Part shown: positions 26,273 to 33,623 of the stretch, piece by piece
Layout of the letters: every line of letters starts with the position of its first letter
Position numbering within the stretch: position 1 is the stretch's first letter
Origin: Pseudomonas palleroniana
GTDB lineage: Bacteria; Pseudomonadota; Gammaproteobacteria; Pseudomonadales; Pseudomonadaceae
NCBI RefSeq assembly: GCF_003031675.1
Contig: NZ_PYWX01000090.1
Span: forward strand, 1 to 64,000
DNA: 64,000 nt
Direction of reading: 5' to 3'
Translations under genes and position numbers: made by a program
Notes under the pieces: model-generated
The model's database searches: none
Told to the model about the DNA's origin: nothing
The model's input: the letters and a program-made list of their open reading frames with translations, nothing else

Positions 26273-26359
26273 CAAAAAAGGCGCCCCCGCCAGTGATCTA
26301 GCGAGGACGCCTTTGTCCGGTCCCGTTCTCTCGGGAAGCTCGCCCTTCAACGTTGAAGG
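26273..26359 (-). promoter_or_regulatory. ANTAR (NasT-type) antitermination leader of nirB
   Basis: On the minus strand three hairpins with six-base loops precede a terminator. 26359-26344: stem CCTTC/GAAGG, loop AACGTT. 26336-26321: stem TCCCG/CGGGA, loop AGAGAA. 26318-26305: stem GGAC/GTCC, loop AAAGGC. All three loops have A at position 1 and G at position 4, the ANTAR-RNA signature. The last hairpin shares bases with the terminator stem AGGCGTCC...GGGGCGCC, which is followed by TTTTTT near 26279-26274. NasT binding should stabilise the hairpins and prevent termination when nitrate or nitrite is present. Confidence 0.88.
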
Positions 26360-26390
26360 ACGGGCTATATGTATGTTCTTGAATCAGTTA

Positions 26391-26408
26391 ATGCAGTGGC
26401 TGTGCCAA
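26391..26408 (-). promoter_or_regulatory. Sigma-54 (RpoN) promoter of nirB operon
   Basis: Minus-strand TTGGCACAGCCACTGCAT has GG and GC at the exact spacing of the -24/-12 consensus TGGCAC-N5-TTGC, with one departure (C for T before TGC). Transcription would start about 12 bases downstream and run straight into the hairpin leader. NtrC is the expected activator under nitrogen limitation. Confidence 0.75.
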
Positions 26409-26466
26409 GTTGGCCCACCCCCGGTTTTATTGGGTTTACTGTCGATCGACGAGGCAGAATCGCCCT

Positions 26467-28137
26467 CTAGTGGTGCAGCAGCCAGTAGCCCAGCACCAGA
26501 TTGATCAGTAGTGAGAGCATCGCCAGGGTTTGCCAGACTTTCAGCGGTTCACGCTCCAGCAGCGGGCGTGGCCGCACGCTCAACTCGCGGCGCTCGGCCT
26601 GTTCCAGCATTAGCAACCATTCTTCGGCGGTTTCATAACGCTGCGCGGGTGAGGCCGCCACGGCTCGCTCCAGGCTGAGCGGCAGCCAGTCCGGCAGGTC
26701 AGGGCGATAGCGGCTGGCGCTGATGGCCTGGGTGAATCGGGGGTGTTGGAAGGCTTCGATCTCGCCGTAGGGGTAGTGCCCCGTCAGCAGGTAATACAGG
26801 CTGACGCCAACGCTATACAAATCCTGCTGGGCGGTAGGGCGTTCGCCGTTAAACGCCTCGGGCGCGATAAAGCTTGGCGTGCCGGGCAGCAGGTGGGCGC
26901 GGTCTTCCGAGAGCCCCGGGCAGTAGGCCAAGCCGAAATCCAGCACACGCAGCTCACCATCGTCGCCTAGCAACAGGTTTTCCGGTTTGATGTCGCGGTG
27001 CAGGATCTGCCGCCGGTGCAACAGGCCCACCGCGCGCAGCAAACGCTCGGCAATGGATTGCCATTGGGCCAGGGGCAGAGGGCCCTGGCGCCGGAACAGC
27101 TCGGCCAGGGTCTGCCCCGGATATTCACGCATCACATAGTACAAATGCTGACGGTCGCCGGCTGCGTGTACTTCAGGAAAGGCGCGCCCGGCCACCCGGC
27201 GCAAAAACCATTCTTCCGACAGCAGAGCCTGGCCCGCGTCGCTGTCATCGTCGCAGTCCAGCGGCAGGGTTTTGAGTAACCACGGCTGCTGCTGGGCGTC
27301 GTGCACCCGGTACAGCAAGGACTGTCGACTTTGTGCCAGCACCCCTTCAACCTGCCAGCCTTCAAACCGTTGCCCGGCTTTCAGCAGCGGCGGCAACGGC
27401 CATTGCTGCAACTGCACCAACGCATCGCCGAGCGTGGCGCCGCCGAGTTTGTCGACACGCACCAGCAGGGCGCTGGCATTGTCCAGGCTGCCGGCCAGGT
27501 GCGCGGCGTTGACCAGGGTGTTGACTGCCGTATCGAGATCGCTTTGCTCACGCAGGATGGCACGGATGCTGTGGTCGCCCAGGGTGGCCCAGACGCCATC
27601 GCTGAGCAGCAGGAAGCATTCGCCCGCACGCAGTTCGCCGTCGAGAAAATCCAGCACCAGGTGTTGGTCCAGGCCGAGGGCACGCTTGAGCACATGCTGC
27701 ATGCCCGGTTGTTCCCACACGTGATCTTCGCTGATGCGCAACAATTGGTCGTCGAGCCAGCGATACACCCGGCAGTCTCCCACATGGGCCAGGGTGAAAC
27801 GTTGCCCACGAAACACCAGGGCGCTGAGGGTGGTCAGCAACGGCTGGCCGCCGCCGTTGGCTTGCAGCCAGCGATTCTGGGCGAGCAGTAACCGTTCGAG
27901 CGCCTGGGCCACGCCCCAGGTTTGCGGCGTGGCGTAATAGTCCAGGGCCAGAGCCTGCAAGGTCGAGCGTGCGGCCAGGCCGCCGTCGGCACATTGGCTG
28001 ACGCCATCGGCTATGGCGCATAAAAAGCCTTTGCTCGCGGCCAACTCCGCCACGGGCGTGACCACCCGCAGCGCGTCCTGGTTTTCCGCCCGCGGGCCGA
28101 TGGCGCTGGCCTGGGCGACGCTCAGTTGCAGGCTCAT
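26467..28137 (-). CDS. PP2C-type phosphatase fused to a Ser/Thr protein kinase
   Basis: 556-residue membrane-anchored fusion. Residues 1-235 form a PP2C phosphatase (AIADGVSQCADGG, LLLSDGVWATLGD). Residues about 265-520 form a Hanks-type kinase with an ATP-contacting Lys in WLLKTLP, HRDIKPENLL at 380-389 and VLDFGLAY; the glycine-rich loop (GVLAQSRQSLLYRV) is degenerate. A single transmembrane helix, about 534-552, ends the protein. Its start overlaps the nasA stop (TGATG), so transporter and kinase are co-expressed. The same gene occupies this place in P. aeruginosa. Its target is unknown; control of nitrate uptake or reduction is suggested only by position. Confidence 0.92.
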   Translation of the reverse strand: MSLQLSVAQASAIGPRAENQDALRVVTPVAELAASKGFLCAIADGVSQCADGGLAARSTLQALALDYYATPQTWGVAQALERLLLAQNRWLQANGGGQPLLTTLSALVFRGQRFTLAHVGDCRVYRWLDDQLLRISEDHVWEQPGMQHVLKRALGLDQHLVLDFLDGELRAGECFLLLSDGVWATLGDHSIRAILREQSDLDTAVNTLVNAAHLAGSLDNASALLVRVDKLGGATLGDALVQLQQWPLPPLLKAGQRFEGWQVEGVLAQSRQSLLYRVHDAQQQPWLLKTLPLDCDDDSDAGQALLSEEWFLRRVAGRAFPEVHAAGDRQHLYYVMREYPGQTLAELFRRQGPLPLAQWQSIAERLLRAVGLLHRRQILHRDIKPENLLLGDDGELRVLDFGLAYCPGLSEDRAHLLPGTPSFIAPEAFNGERPTAQQDLYSVGVSLYYLLTGHYPYGEIEAFQHPRFTQAISASRYRPDLPDWLPLSLERAVAASPAQRYETAEEWLLMLEQAERRELSVRPRPLLEREPLKVWQTLAMLSLLINLVLGYWLLHH

Positions 28138-29348
28138 CAGACGCGCGCGGCGGTCACGGCAGCCGAGCCCCAGGTGGTTCTCCAGCGCCGTTTGACGCCG
28201 TACAGGCCGAACCAGGCCAATACGCCAAGGCTGGCGAACAACCACAGCGCCATCTGATAACTGCCGGTGCTTTGCTTGATCGCACCCATGCCCGCCGCCA
28301 GGGCGAAACCACCGATGCCGCCGGCCATGCCGATCAGGCCGGTCATCACGCCGATCTCACGGCGAAAGCGCTGGGGCACCAATTGGAACACCGCACCGTT
28401 ACCGGCACCGAGGCCGAGCATGGTGCACACGAAAAGCGCCAATGCAGCGTAGGAACTGGGCAGGTTGAAGCCCACCGCAGCGATGCAGATCGCGGCCACG
28501 CTGTACATGCCGAGCAGGGTGCGAATCCCGCCGAAACGGTCAGCCAGGGCGCCGCCCAGCGGGCGCATCAGGCTGCCGCCGAAGACACAGGCGGCGGTGT
28601 AGTAGCCGGCGGTCACCGGGCTCAGGCCGTACTGGTCGTTGAAGTAGCCGGGCAGGGCGCTGGCCAGGCCGATAAAACCGCCGAAGGTCACGCTGTAAAA
28701 GAACATGAACCACCAACTGTCACGATCGCCCAGCGCCTTGAAGTAGTCGGCCATGGCTTTGGGTTTCGGACGTTCGGGGGCGTTGCGGGCGAGCCAGGCG
28801 AAGACGATCAGGGTCAGCACCAACGGAATCAGCGCAAAGCCGAACACGTTGCTCCAGCCGAACGCCGCCGCGAGGACCGGTGCCAGCAAGGCGGCGAACA
28901 CCGTGCCGGAGTTACCTGCGCCAGCGATGCCCATGGCCTTGCCCTGGTGTTCCGCAGGGTACCATTGGGACGCCAAGGGCAGCGCCACTGCAAACGACGC
29001 ACCGGCCATGCCCAGGAATACGCCCAGCAACAAGGCTTGTTCGTAGCTGTGGATCCCCAGTTTCCAGGCACCGAACAAGGCACTGATCACAATCACCTGG
29101 CCAATCAGCCCGGCGGTCTTGGGCGACAGCCTGTCGGCCAGCATGCCCATGACAAAGCGCAGCACCGCGCCCGCCAGGATCGGCGTGGCCACCACCAGGC
29201 CGCGTTGTTGGGTGGTCAGGTGCAGGTCGGCGGCGATTTGCACCGCCAGCGGGCCGAGCAGGTACCACACCATGAAACTCAGGTCGAAATACAGGAACGC
29301 GGCGAACAGGGTCGGGGTGTGCCCGGATTTCCAGAAGCTTGATTTCAT
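28137..29348 (-). CDS. nasA: Nitrate/nitrite transporter (NarK/NasA family MFS)
   Basis: 403-residue major-facilitator permease with about twelve transmembrane helices, of the nitrate/nitrite porter family. Glycine-rich segments typical of the family are present: AGAGNSGTVFAALLAP in the first half and GMAGGIGGFALAAGMG in the second. GAGG six to seven bases before the ATG at 29348 sets the start. It begins a transcription unit with its own sigma-54-type promoter and ANTAR leader and is followed by the phosphatase/kinase gene. Confidence 0.94.
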   Translation of the reverse strand: MKSSFWKSGHTPTLFAAFLYFDLSFMVWYLLGPLAVQIAADLHLTTQQRGLVVATPILAGAVLRFVMGMLADRLSPKTAGLIGQVIVISALFGAWKLGIHSYEQALLLGVFLGMAGASFAVALPLASQWYPAEHQGKAMGIAGAGNSGTVFAALLAPVLAAAFGWSNVFGFALIPLVLTLIVFAWLARNAPERPKPKAMADYFKALGDRDSWWFMFFYSVTFGGFIGLASALPGYFNDQYGLSPVTAGYYTAACVFGGSLMRPLGGALADRFGGIRTLLGMYSVAAICIAAVGFNLPSSYAALALFVCTMLGLGAGNGAVFQLVPQRFRREIGVMTGLIGMAGGIGGFALAAGMGAIKQSTGSYQMALWLFASLGVLAWFGLYGVKRRWRTTWGSAAVTAARV

Positions 29349-29443
29349 CACGCACCTCAACGGTTGGGAGTCTGTAAGAAGGCCGAGTGATGGAGCTGCC
29401 GACCGTGGCCGCCCCATCCGCCCCATGCGCTGGGGCCAAAACG

Positions 29444-29525
29444 AAAAAACGCCGCCACCGGGTTTGCGCGGGCAAACCGGGTGGGCGACGTCTTTGTCGT
29501 GGAGGGGCAACCGCCGTTGGTTACC
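29444..29525 (-). promoter_or_regulatory. ANTAR (NasT-type) antitermination leader of nasA
   Basis: On the minus strand, 29525-29506 forms a 7-bp stem GGTAACC/GGTTGCC with loop AACGGC, and 29499-29486 forms CGAC/GTCG with loop AAAGAC. Both loops show A1 and G4. The second hairpin overlaps the 5' side of a long terminator stem (GCCCACCCGGTTTGC / GCAAACCCGGTGGC) that ends in TTTTTT at about 29449-29444. The layout is that of NasT-controlled attenuation. Confidence 0.9.
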
Positions 29526-29538
29526 GGTGATGAATGCT

Positions 29539-29557
29539 TAGCAAGAGCTGCGCCAGT
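29539..29557 (-). promoter_or_regulatory. Sigma-54 promoter of nasA
   Basis: Minus-strand ACTGGCGCAGCTCTTGCTA matches TGGCAC-N5-TTGCW with correct spacing and begins next to the nasT stop codon. The leader hairpins follow from 29525, so nasA is a separate sigma-54 unit from nasS-nasT. Confidence 0.78.
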
Positions 29558-30133
29558 TCAGCCAAGCAACTCGCTCATGGCGATGATCTGTTCCGCCACC
29601 TGAATCAGTTTTTGCTGGCGGCTCATGGCTTGGCGGCGCATCAGGGTGTAGGCCTCTTCTTCATTACAGTGCTTCATTTTCATCAGCATGCCCTTGGCCA
29701 GTTCGATGCGCTTGCGCTCTGCCAACTGCTGGTCACGCGCCTGGAGCTGGGCGCGCAGGGCCTGGTCGCTCTCAAAGCGCGCCATGGCCACGTCGAGGAT
29801 CGGTTGCAGGCGCTGGGCCTGGATACCTTCGACGATATAGGCGCTGACGCCGGACTTGATCGCCTGGCGCATCACGCTCGGATCATGCTCGTCGGTGAAC
29901 ATCACGATCGGCCGTGGCTGATCGCGGCTTAACAACACCACTTGCTCCATCACATCGCGGCCGGGCGACTCGGTATCGATCAGGATCACATCCGGGCGCA
30001 CCGTTTCGACGCGCGCGGGCAGGTCGATGGTCAGGCCGGACTCATCGATTACCTCGAAACCGGCCTCGGTCAGTGCGGCCTTGAGCCGGCCGACCTTGCT
30101 CGGGGTGTCGTTGATCAACAGGATTCGCAACAT
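29558..30133 (-). CDS. nasT: ANTAR-domain antitermination regulator NasT
   Basis: 191-residue response-regulator-like RNA-binding protein. The N-terminal receiver-type domain (1-120) keeps an Asp in LIDTESPGRD; the C-terminal ANTAR domain (130-190) contains RKRIELAKGMLMKMKHCNEEEAYTLMRRQAM. NasT is held inactive by NasS and, when released by nitrate or nitrite, binds paired hexaloop hairpins to block termination. Three such leaders occur in this window. AGGAGG seven bases before the ATG gives strong initiation; the gene follows nasS by 13 bases. Confidence 0.95.
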   Translation of the reverse strand: MLRILLINDTPSKVGRLKAALTEAGFEVIDESGLTIDLPARVETVRPDVILIDTESPGRDVMEQVVLLSRDQPRPIVMFTDEHDPSVMRQAIKSGVSAYIVEGIQAQRLQPILDVAMARFESDQALRAQLQARDQQLAERKRIELAKGMLMKMKHCNEEEAYTLMRRQAMSRQQKLIQVAEQIIAMSELLG

Positions 30134-30146
30134 CGGGCACCTCCTG

Positions 30147-31352
30147 TCAGCGCAGAGCCTGGCGGTTCGCAGGTTCGGCCATGGCGTGCAGGCGGAAGCT
30201 GCGAGCGTAAGCGGCGGGATCGGAGCCGTCCCAGACCTTGCCGTCGATCAACTGGCTGCTGCGCAAGTCTTCGTTGTTCGCGTGCACGCCCACCGCCCGG
30301 GCGGCTTGGCGATACAGCTCCAGTTGCTGTACCTGGCGCGCCGTGCCGAGGTAGTCGGGGTCTTCCCGCAACAGGCCCCAGCGGCGGAATTGGGTCATGA
30401 ACCACATGCCGTCGGACAGGTACGGCAGGTTCACCTCGCCCTCGGCGAAAAAGCGCAACCCGTGGGGATCTTGCCAACGGTTGCCCAGGCCATCGTCATA
30501 CACACCGAGCAGGCGCGGCTCTATGCAATCGAGCGGTGCGTCGAGGTAGTCGCGGGCGCTGAGCAGCTGCGCGGTGGAGCGCCGGTTTTCCTGGCTGTTT
30601 TCGATGAAGCGGCTGGCTTCCAGGATGGCCATCACCAGCACGCGCGCCGTGTTGGGGTACTGGTCGACGAAGGCCTGGGTGCAGCCGAGCACTTTTTCCG
30701 GGTGGTCCGGCCAGATCGCCTGGGTCGTAGCCAGCGTAAAGCCCTGGCGCTGTTGTACCGCGCTGGCGCACCAGGGTTCGCCGACACAAAAACCATCGAT
30801 TCGCCCGGCTTGCAGGTGCGCGACCATCTGCGGCGGCGGTACGACCACGCTGTCGACATCCTTAAGGGGGTGAATGCCCTGGCTCGCCAGCCAGTAATAC
30901 AGCCACATGGCGTGGGTGCCTGTGGGAAAGGTCTGGGCGAAGGTCAGTTTTGTTCGGCTTTGGTGCACGTGGCGTTCCAATGCCTCAGGAGTGACCACGC
31001 CTTGCTGCTGCAAACCGTGGGACAGGTTGATGCTCTGACCGTTCTGGTTGAGCCCCATCAGCACGGCCATCTCGGTAGGCGTTACGCCGCCGATGCCCAG
31101 GTGTACCGCATAGATCAGCCCGTACAGGCTATGGGCGGCGTCCAGTTCGCCGCTGACCAGTTTGTCGCGCAGAGTGGCCCAGGATGCCTGGCGCTTGAGG
31201 TTGAGTGTGAGCCCATACGGCTGGGCAAACCCCTGAGTGGCCGCGACCACCAGGGAGGCGCAATCGGTCAAGGCCATGAAGCCCAGGTCGAGGCTGCTTT
31301 TTTCCGGAGCGTCGCTGCCGTTGACCCAGGCCAGCGGATCTGAACTCTTCAT
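30147..31352 (-). CDS. nasS: Nitrate-sensing NasS (NrtA/CmpA-like binding protein without signal peptide)
   Basis: 401-residue protein related to the nitrate-binding subunits NrtA/CmpA but lacking an export signal, as expected for cytoplasmic NasS. Family segments include LGFMALTDCASLVVAA, GELDAAHSLYGLIYAV and GRIDGFCVGEPWCASAV. NasS binds nitrate or nitrite and releases NasT. The ATG at 31352 is preferred over GTG and TTG codons just upstream. It is preceded by its own sigma-54-type promoter and ANTAR leader, which implies positive autoregulation of nasST. Confidence 0.93.
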   Translation of the reverse strand: MKSSDPLAWVNGSDAPEKSSLDLGFMALTDCASLVVAATQGFAQPYGLTLNLKRQASWATLRDKLVSGELDAAHSLYGLIYAVHLGIGGVTPTEMAVLMGLNQNGQSINLSHGLQQQGVVTPEALERHVHQSRTKLTFAQTFPTGTHAMWLYYWLASQGIHPLKDVDSVVVPPPQMVAHLQAGRIDGFCVGEPWCASAVQQRQGFTLATTQAIWPDHPEKVLGCTQAFVDQYPNTARVLVMAILEASRFIENSQENRRSTAQLLSARDYLDAPLDCIEPRLLGVYDDGLGNRWQDPHGLRFFAEGEVNLPYLSDGMWFMTQFRRWGLLREDPDYLGTARQVQQLELYRQAARAVGVHANNEDLRSSQLIDGKVWDGSDPAAYARSFRLHAMAEPANRQALR

Positions 31353-31375
31353 CAACACCTACCTTTTTCTCTCAC

Positions 31376-31462
31376 AAAAAAGCGCCGTTCCTACAGATGG
31401 CCGCGCAGGCCATTGCAGGGTAACGACGCCTTTGTCCGTAAGCCCGCTCCGTCGTTGGTGCG
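31376..31462 (-). promoter_or_regulatory. ANTAR-type antitermination leader of nasS-nasT
   Basis: On the minus strand, 31462-31445 forms CGC-A-CC/GG-A-GCG (one A/A mismatch) with loop AACGAC. The second hairpin, 31439-31423, pairs AC-GAC/GTC-GT around one bulged G with loop AAAGGC. Both loops have A1 and G4. A long stem (31430 to about 31382) containing TGGCC/GGCCA follows and ends in a T run at 31381-31376. The stems are less perfect than in the nasA and nirB leaders. Confidence 0.78.
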
Positions 31463-31481
31463 CGCTCAGATACAGAGTGCA

Positions 31482-31500
31482 TAGCAAGGCACATGCCACG
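31482..31500 (-). promoter_or_regulatory. Sigma-54 promoter of nasS-nasT
   Basis: Minus-strand CGTGGCATGTGCCTTGCTA fits TGGCAC-N5-TTGCW with correct spacing between GG and GC. It lies about 20 bases upstream of the first leader hairpin. Confidence 0.75.
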
Positions 31501-31589
31501 GGCTGCCGTCAGTTTTTCATCAAGATTGAGCGCTGCCTGCCTTTCAGTATGGCCACCTCTTAACGTCGCACTGCCGAGGAAAACCCAAG

Positions 31590-32516
31590 GTGCATGCTGA
31601 TTCCCCTGCAACGAGGCTCCGCCTCCGGTTGCGCAACGGGCTGTTGTGCGCGGTGCTGTTGCTGGGCAGTTTCGCGGCCTGGGCCGAGGCTTATCAGGCC
31701 AGGGATGAAAGCCTCCACGCGCTGTTGGGCGAGCTGTCGGTGGCACTGGGCATGCCTGTCGTGACCAGCCGGGAAGCGGCTGGCAGACGGGTGAGCGGGA
31801 CGTTCGATTTCAGCGCGCCGCAACAGGCCCTGGAGGCGCTGGCCCGGCAGGAAGACTTGATCTGGCATAGCGATGGGCAAGGGCTGTACGTCTACGCTGC
31901 CGCAGAGGCGAGAAGCCTGGCGGTAGGGCTGCGCCATATTGCTGTCGACGCGATGCGTCGGGCAATGCGGCGTACGGGGTTGGATGAGTCGCGCTATCCC
32001 CTGCGTGAGAACGGGGCGCGCACGTTTTATGTGTCGGGGCCGCCGAACTATGTCGAGCAAGTCTTGCGGCTGGCCCAATTGATGGACCGGCCACGCCGAG
32101 ATGTGCGCCTGGGTAAGTTCTCATTGGCAGTGGTGCAGGTGTTCAACACGCATGTGGAGGATCGCCAATACGGGGCCGGCGCCAACCCGGTGCGTTCGCC
32201 GGGGATGGCATCAATGATTCTGTCGCTGTTGTCCAGCGAACAGAAAAGATTACTGGCCGACGGGAGCCTTGCCCTGACCGCCTACCCGGATACCAACAGC
32301 CTGTTGATCAAGGGCACGCCTGCCCAGGTGCGGCTGATCGAAAAGCTGGTTGCCGAACTGGATGTCCCCAAGCGGCCGAATGAGATTTCGGTCTGGCGAG
32401 TGGGCATGGCTCAAGAAGAGCCCACGCCGGCGTCCGGGCCGCCGCCCCTGACTGCGGCGCAGTATGAGCGCGTGCAGCGTGCGTTTGTCCGACCCGGGCG
32501 CGAGCCGCCTCCGTGA
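31590..32516 (+). CDS. Type III secretion secretin-like protein, N-terminal domains only
   Basis: 308-residue exported protein (signal peptide about 1-33, AAWAEA). The first domain, with LSVALGMPVVTSREAAGRRV and DGQGLYVY, matches the N0 domain of T3SS secretins (InvG/YscC/HrcC). The next, with ARTFYVSGPPNYVEQV, matches N1. The third, with ALTAYPDTNSLLIKG, matches the N3-type ring domain. The protein then ends in a proline-rich tail where the outer-membrane beta-barrel should begin, so it cannot form a pore alone. It starts at GTG with GAGG upstream. It is either a truncated relic of a lost SPI-1-like T3SS or a repurposed ring module. The next two genes are also SPI-1-like fragments. Confidence 0.75.
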   Translation: MHADSPATRLRLRLRNGLLCAVLLLGSFAAWAEAYQARDESLHALLGELSVALGMPVVTSREAAGRRVSGTFDFSAPQQALEALARQEDLIWHSDGQGLYVYAAAEARSLAVGLRHIAVDAMRRAMRRTGLDESRYPLRENGARTFYVSGPPNYVEQVLRLAQLMDRPRRDVRLGKFSLAVVQVFNTHVEDRQYGAGANPVRSPGMASMILSLLSSEQKRLLADGSLALTAYPDTNSLLIKGTPAQVRLIEKLVAELDVPKRPNEISVWRVGMAQEEPTPASGPPPLTAAQYERVQRAFVRPGREPPP

Positions 32517-32696
32517 ACCAGCGTGGTTTATTCGCTCGGCAGCGAATTGTCTTACCTGGAGTGGCCAAAAAGCGCCGTTCGAATGGGTTTTTTCCTAACG
32601 CGGGCCGTAAGACAGGTTTTTATAGTCGTGAGGTTGGCGGCGAGCCGGTACAGGAAATAAGGATTGGAATGTCAGTAGTCGGATGCAGAGGTGCGC

Positions 32697-33083
32697 ATGC
32701 CCGTGATGATTGAGCACGCGACGCAGACCCTCGTCTTTGCCCACTGGACCCTGCACCCTGATGGCCGGTTGACAGGCGGGGAGGCGGATATTCAGTTGCC
32801 ACCCAAGGAGGGGCAGGTGCTGCGATTGCTGCTGGCCTCGGCCGGCACGCTGGTGACCAAGGACCGTTTGCTGGAGCGGGTATGGCCCCGGGGGGAAGTG
32901 GCTGAGGAGTCACTCACGCGCTGCATCTATGCCTTGCGCAAGCATTTGCGCGGCGACAAGGCGTTTATCAAGACGATCTACGGCCGAGGCTATCGTTTTA
33001 CCTGTCCGGTGCAGGTTGAAGGGTCTGAGCGTGGGCGGTTGACTCACGTGTGTCCGGGCTGTGGGCAGTTGAGCCATGTATAA
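32697..33083 (+). CDS. Winged-helix DNA-binding protein (OmpR/HilA-type domain alone)
   Basis: 128-residue protein consisting of one OmpR/PhoB-class winged helix (about 12-105: LPPKEGQVLRLLLASAGTLV, TRCIYALRKHLRGDKAFIKT, GRGYRF) plus a short cysteine-containing tail (VCPGCGQLSHV). HilA and ToxR/CadC proteins start with this domain but continue much further; there is neither a receiver nor a TPR or membrane part here. GAGG five to six bases before the ATG at 32697 supports the start. It overlaps the next gene by 8 bases. The pairing with an IagB-like gene recalls Salmonella hilA-iagB. Confidence 0.8.
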   Translation: MPVMIEHATQTLVFAHWTLHPDGRLTGGEADIQLPPKEGQVLRLLLASAGTLVTKDRLLERVWPRGEVAEESLTRCIYALRKHLRGDKAFIKTIYGRGYRFTCPVQVEGSERGRLTHVCPGCGQLSHV

Positions 33084-33537
33084 GCGGTGGGGCCAAGCCG
33101 TGTTGTTGAGCCTGTTGATGGGCAGCCAGACGGCGTTGGCTTATTGCTGGGAGGAGGTTGCCGGTCGCTATGACCTCGAACCGGAGTTGCTGCAGGCCAT
33201 TGCTGCCGTCGAGTCGGGTTATCGTGCCGGGGCGATGAACTACGCCAACCGTAATGGCACGCGTGATATCGGCTTGATGCAGATCAACAGCATTCATTTG
33301 CCGCGCTTGCGCAAGCTGGGCATCACCGAAGAGCGGCTGCTGAATGAGCCTTGCCTGTCTGTCGAGGTCGGCGCCTCGATACTCGCCGAGTTTATCCAAC
33401 GCTTCGGCTACAACTGGACGGCCGTCGGCTCCTACAACGTGGGCGCGGGGGCAGGGCCCAAGCGCGATGCATTGCGCCTGCAATACGCGCAGAAGATCTG
33501 GGCGCGCTATGAGGCGTTGGTCGCCAATCGCTACTGA
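33076..33537 (+). CDS. IagB/IpgF-like lytic transglycosylase
   Basis: 153-residue exported muramidase of the T3SS-associated IagB/IpgF type. A signal peptide (about 1-22) is followed by a single SLT domain: catalytic Glu in AIAAVESGYRAGAMN, DIGLMQINS, and SYNVGAGAGPKRD. Such enzymes open peptidoglycan locally for secretion machines. The start lies inside the preceding gene's last codons, indicating translational coupling. No T3SS export-apparatus gene is found in the window. Confidence 0.87.
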   Translation: MYKRWGQAVLLSLLMGSQTALAYCWEEVAGRYDLEPELLQAIAAVESGYRAGAMNYANRNGTRDIGLMQINSIHLPRLRKLGITEERLLNEPCLSVEVGASILAEFIQRFGYNWTAVGSYNVGAGAGPKRDALRLQYAQKIWARYEALVANRY

Positions 33538-33623
33538 CGATTGGGCCGCACGCCTCGCATGCGGCCTATGACCCCGGCTATAATCGCCGCCACCTTTCGC
33601 CGCCATCCGAGTCTAGCCCGCCC

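Noticed and set aside
32565..32600. AAAAAGCGCCGTTC resembling the end of the nasS leader terminator
   Set aside because: A 14-base match is expected by chance several times in a window of this size, and no hexaloop hairpins accompany it.
32548..32614. Inverted repeat TGTCTTAC/GTAAGACA upstream of the winged-helix gene as an operator
   Set aside because: Arms are only 8 bases and 51 bases apart; no second copy was found to support it.
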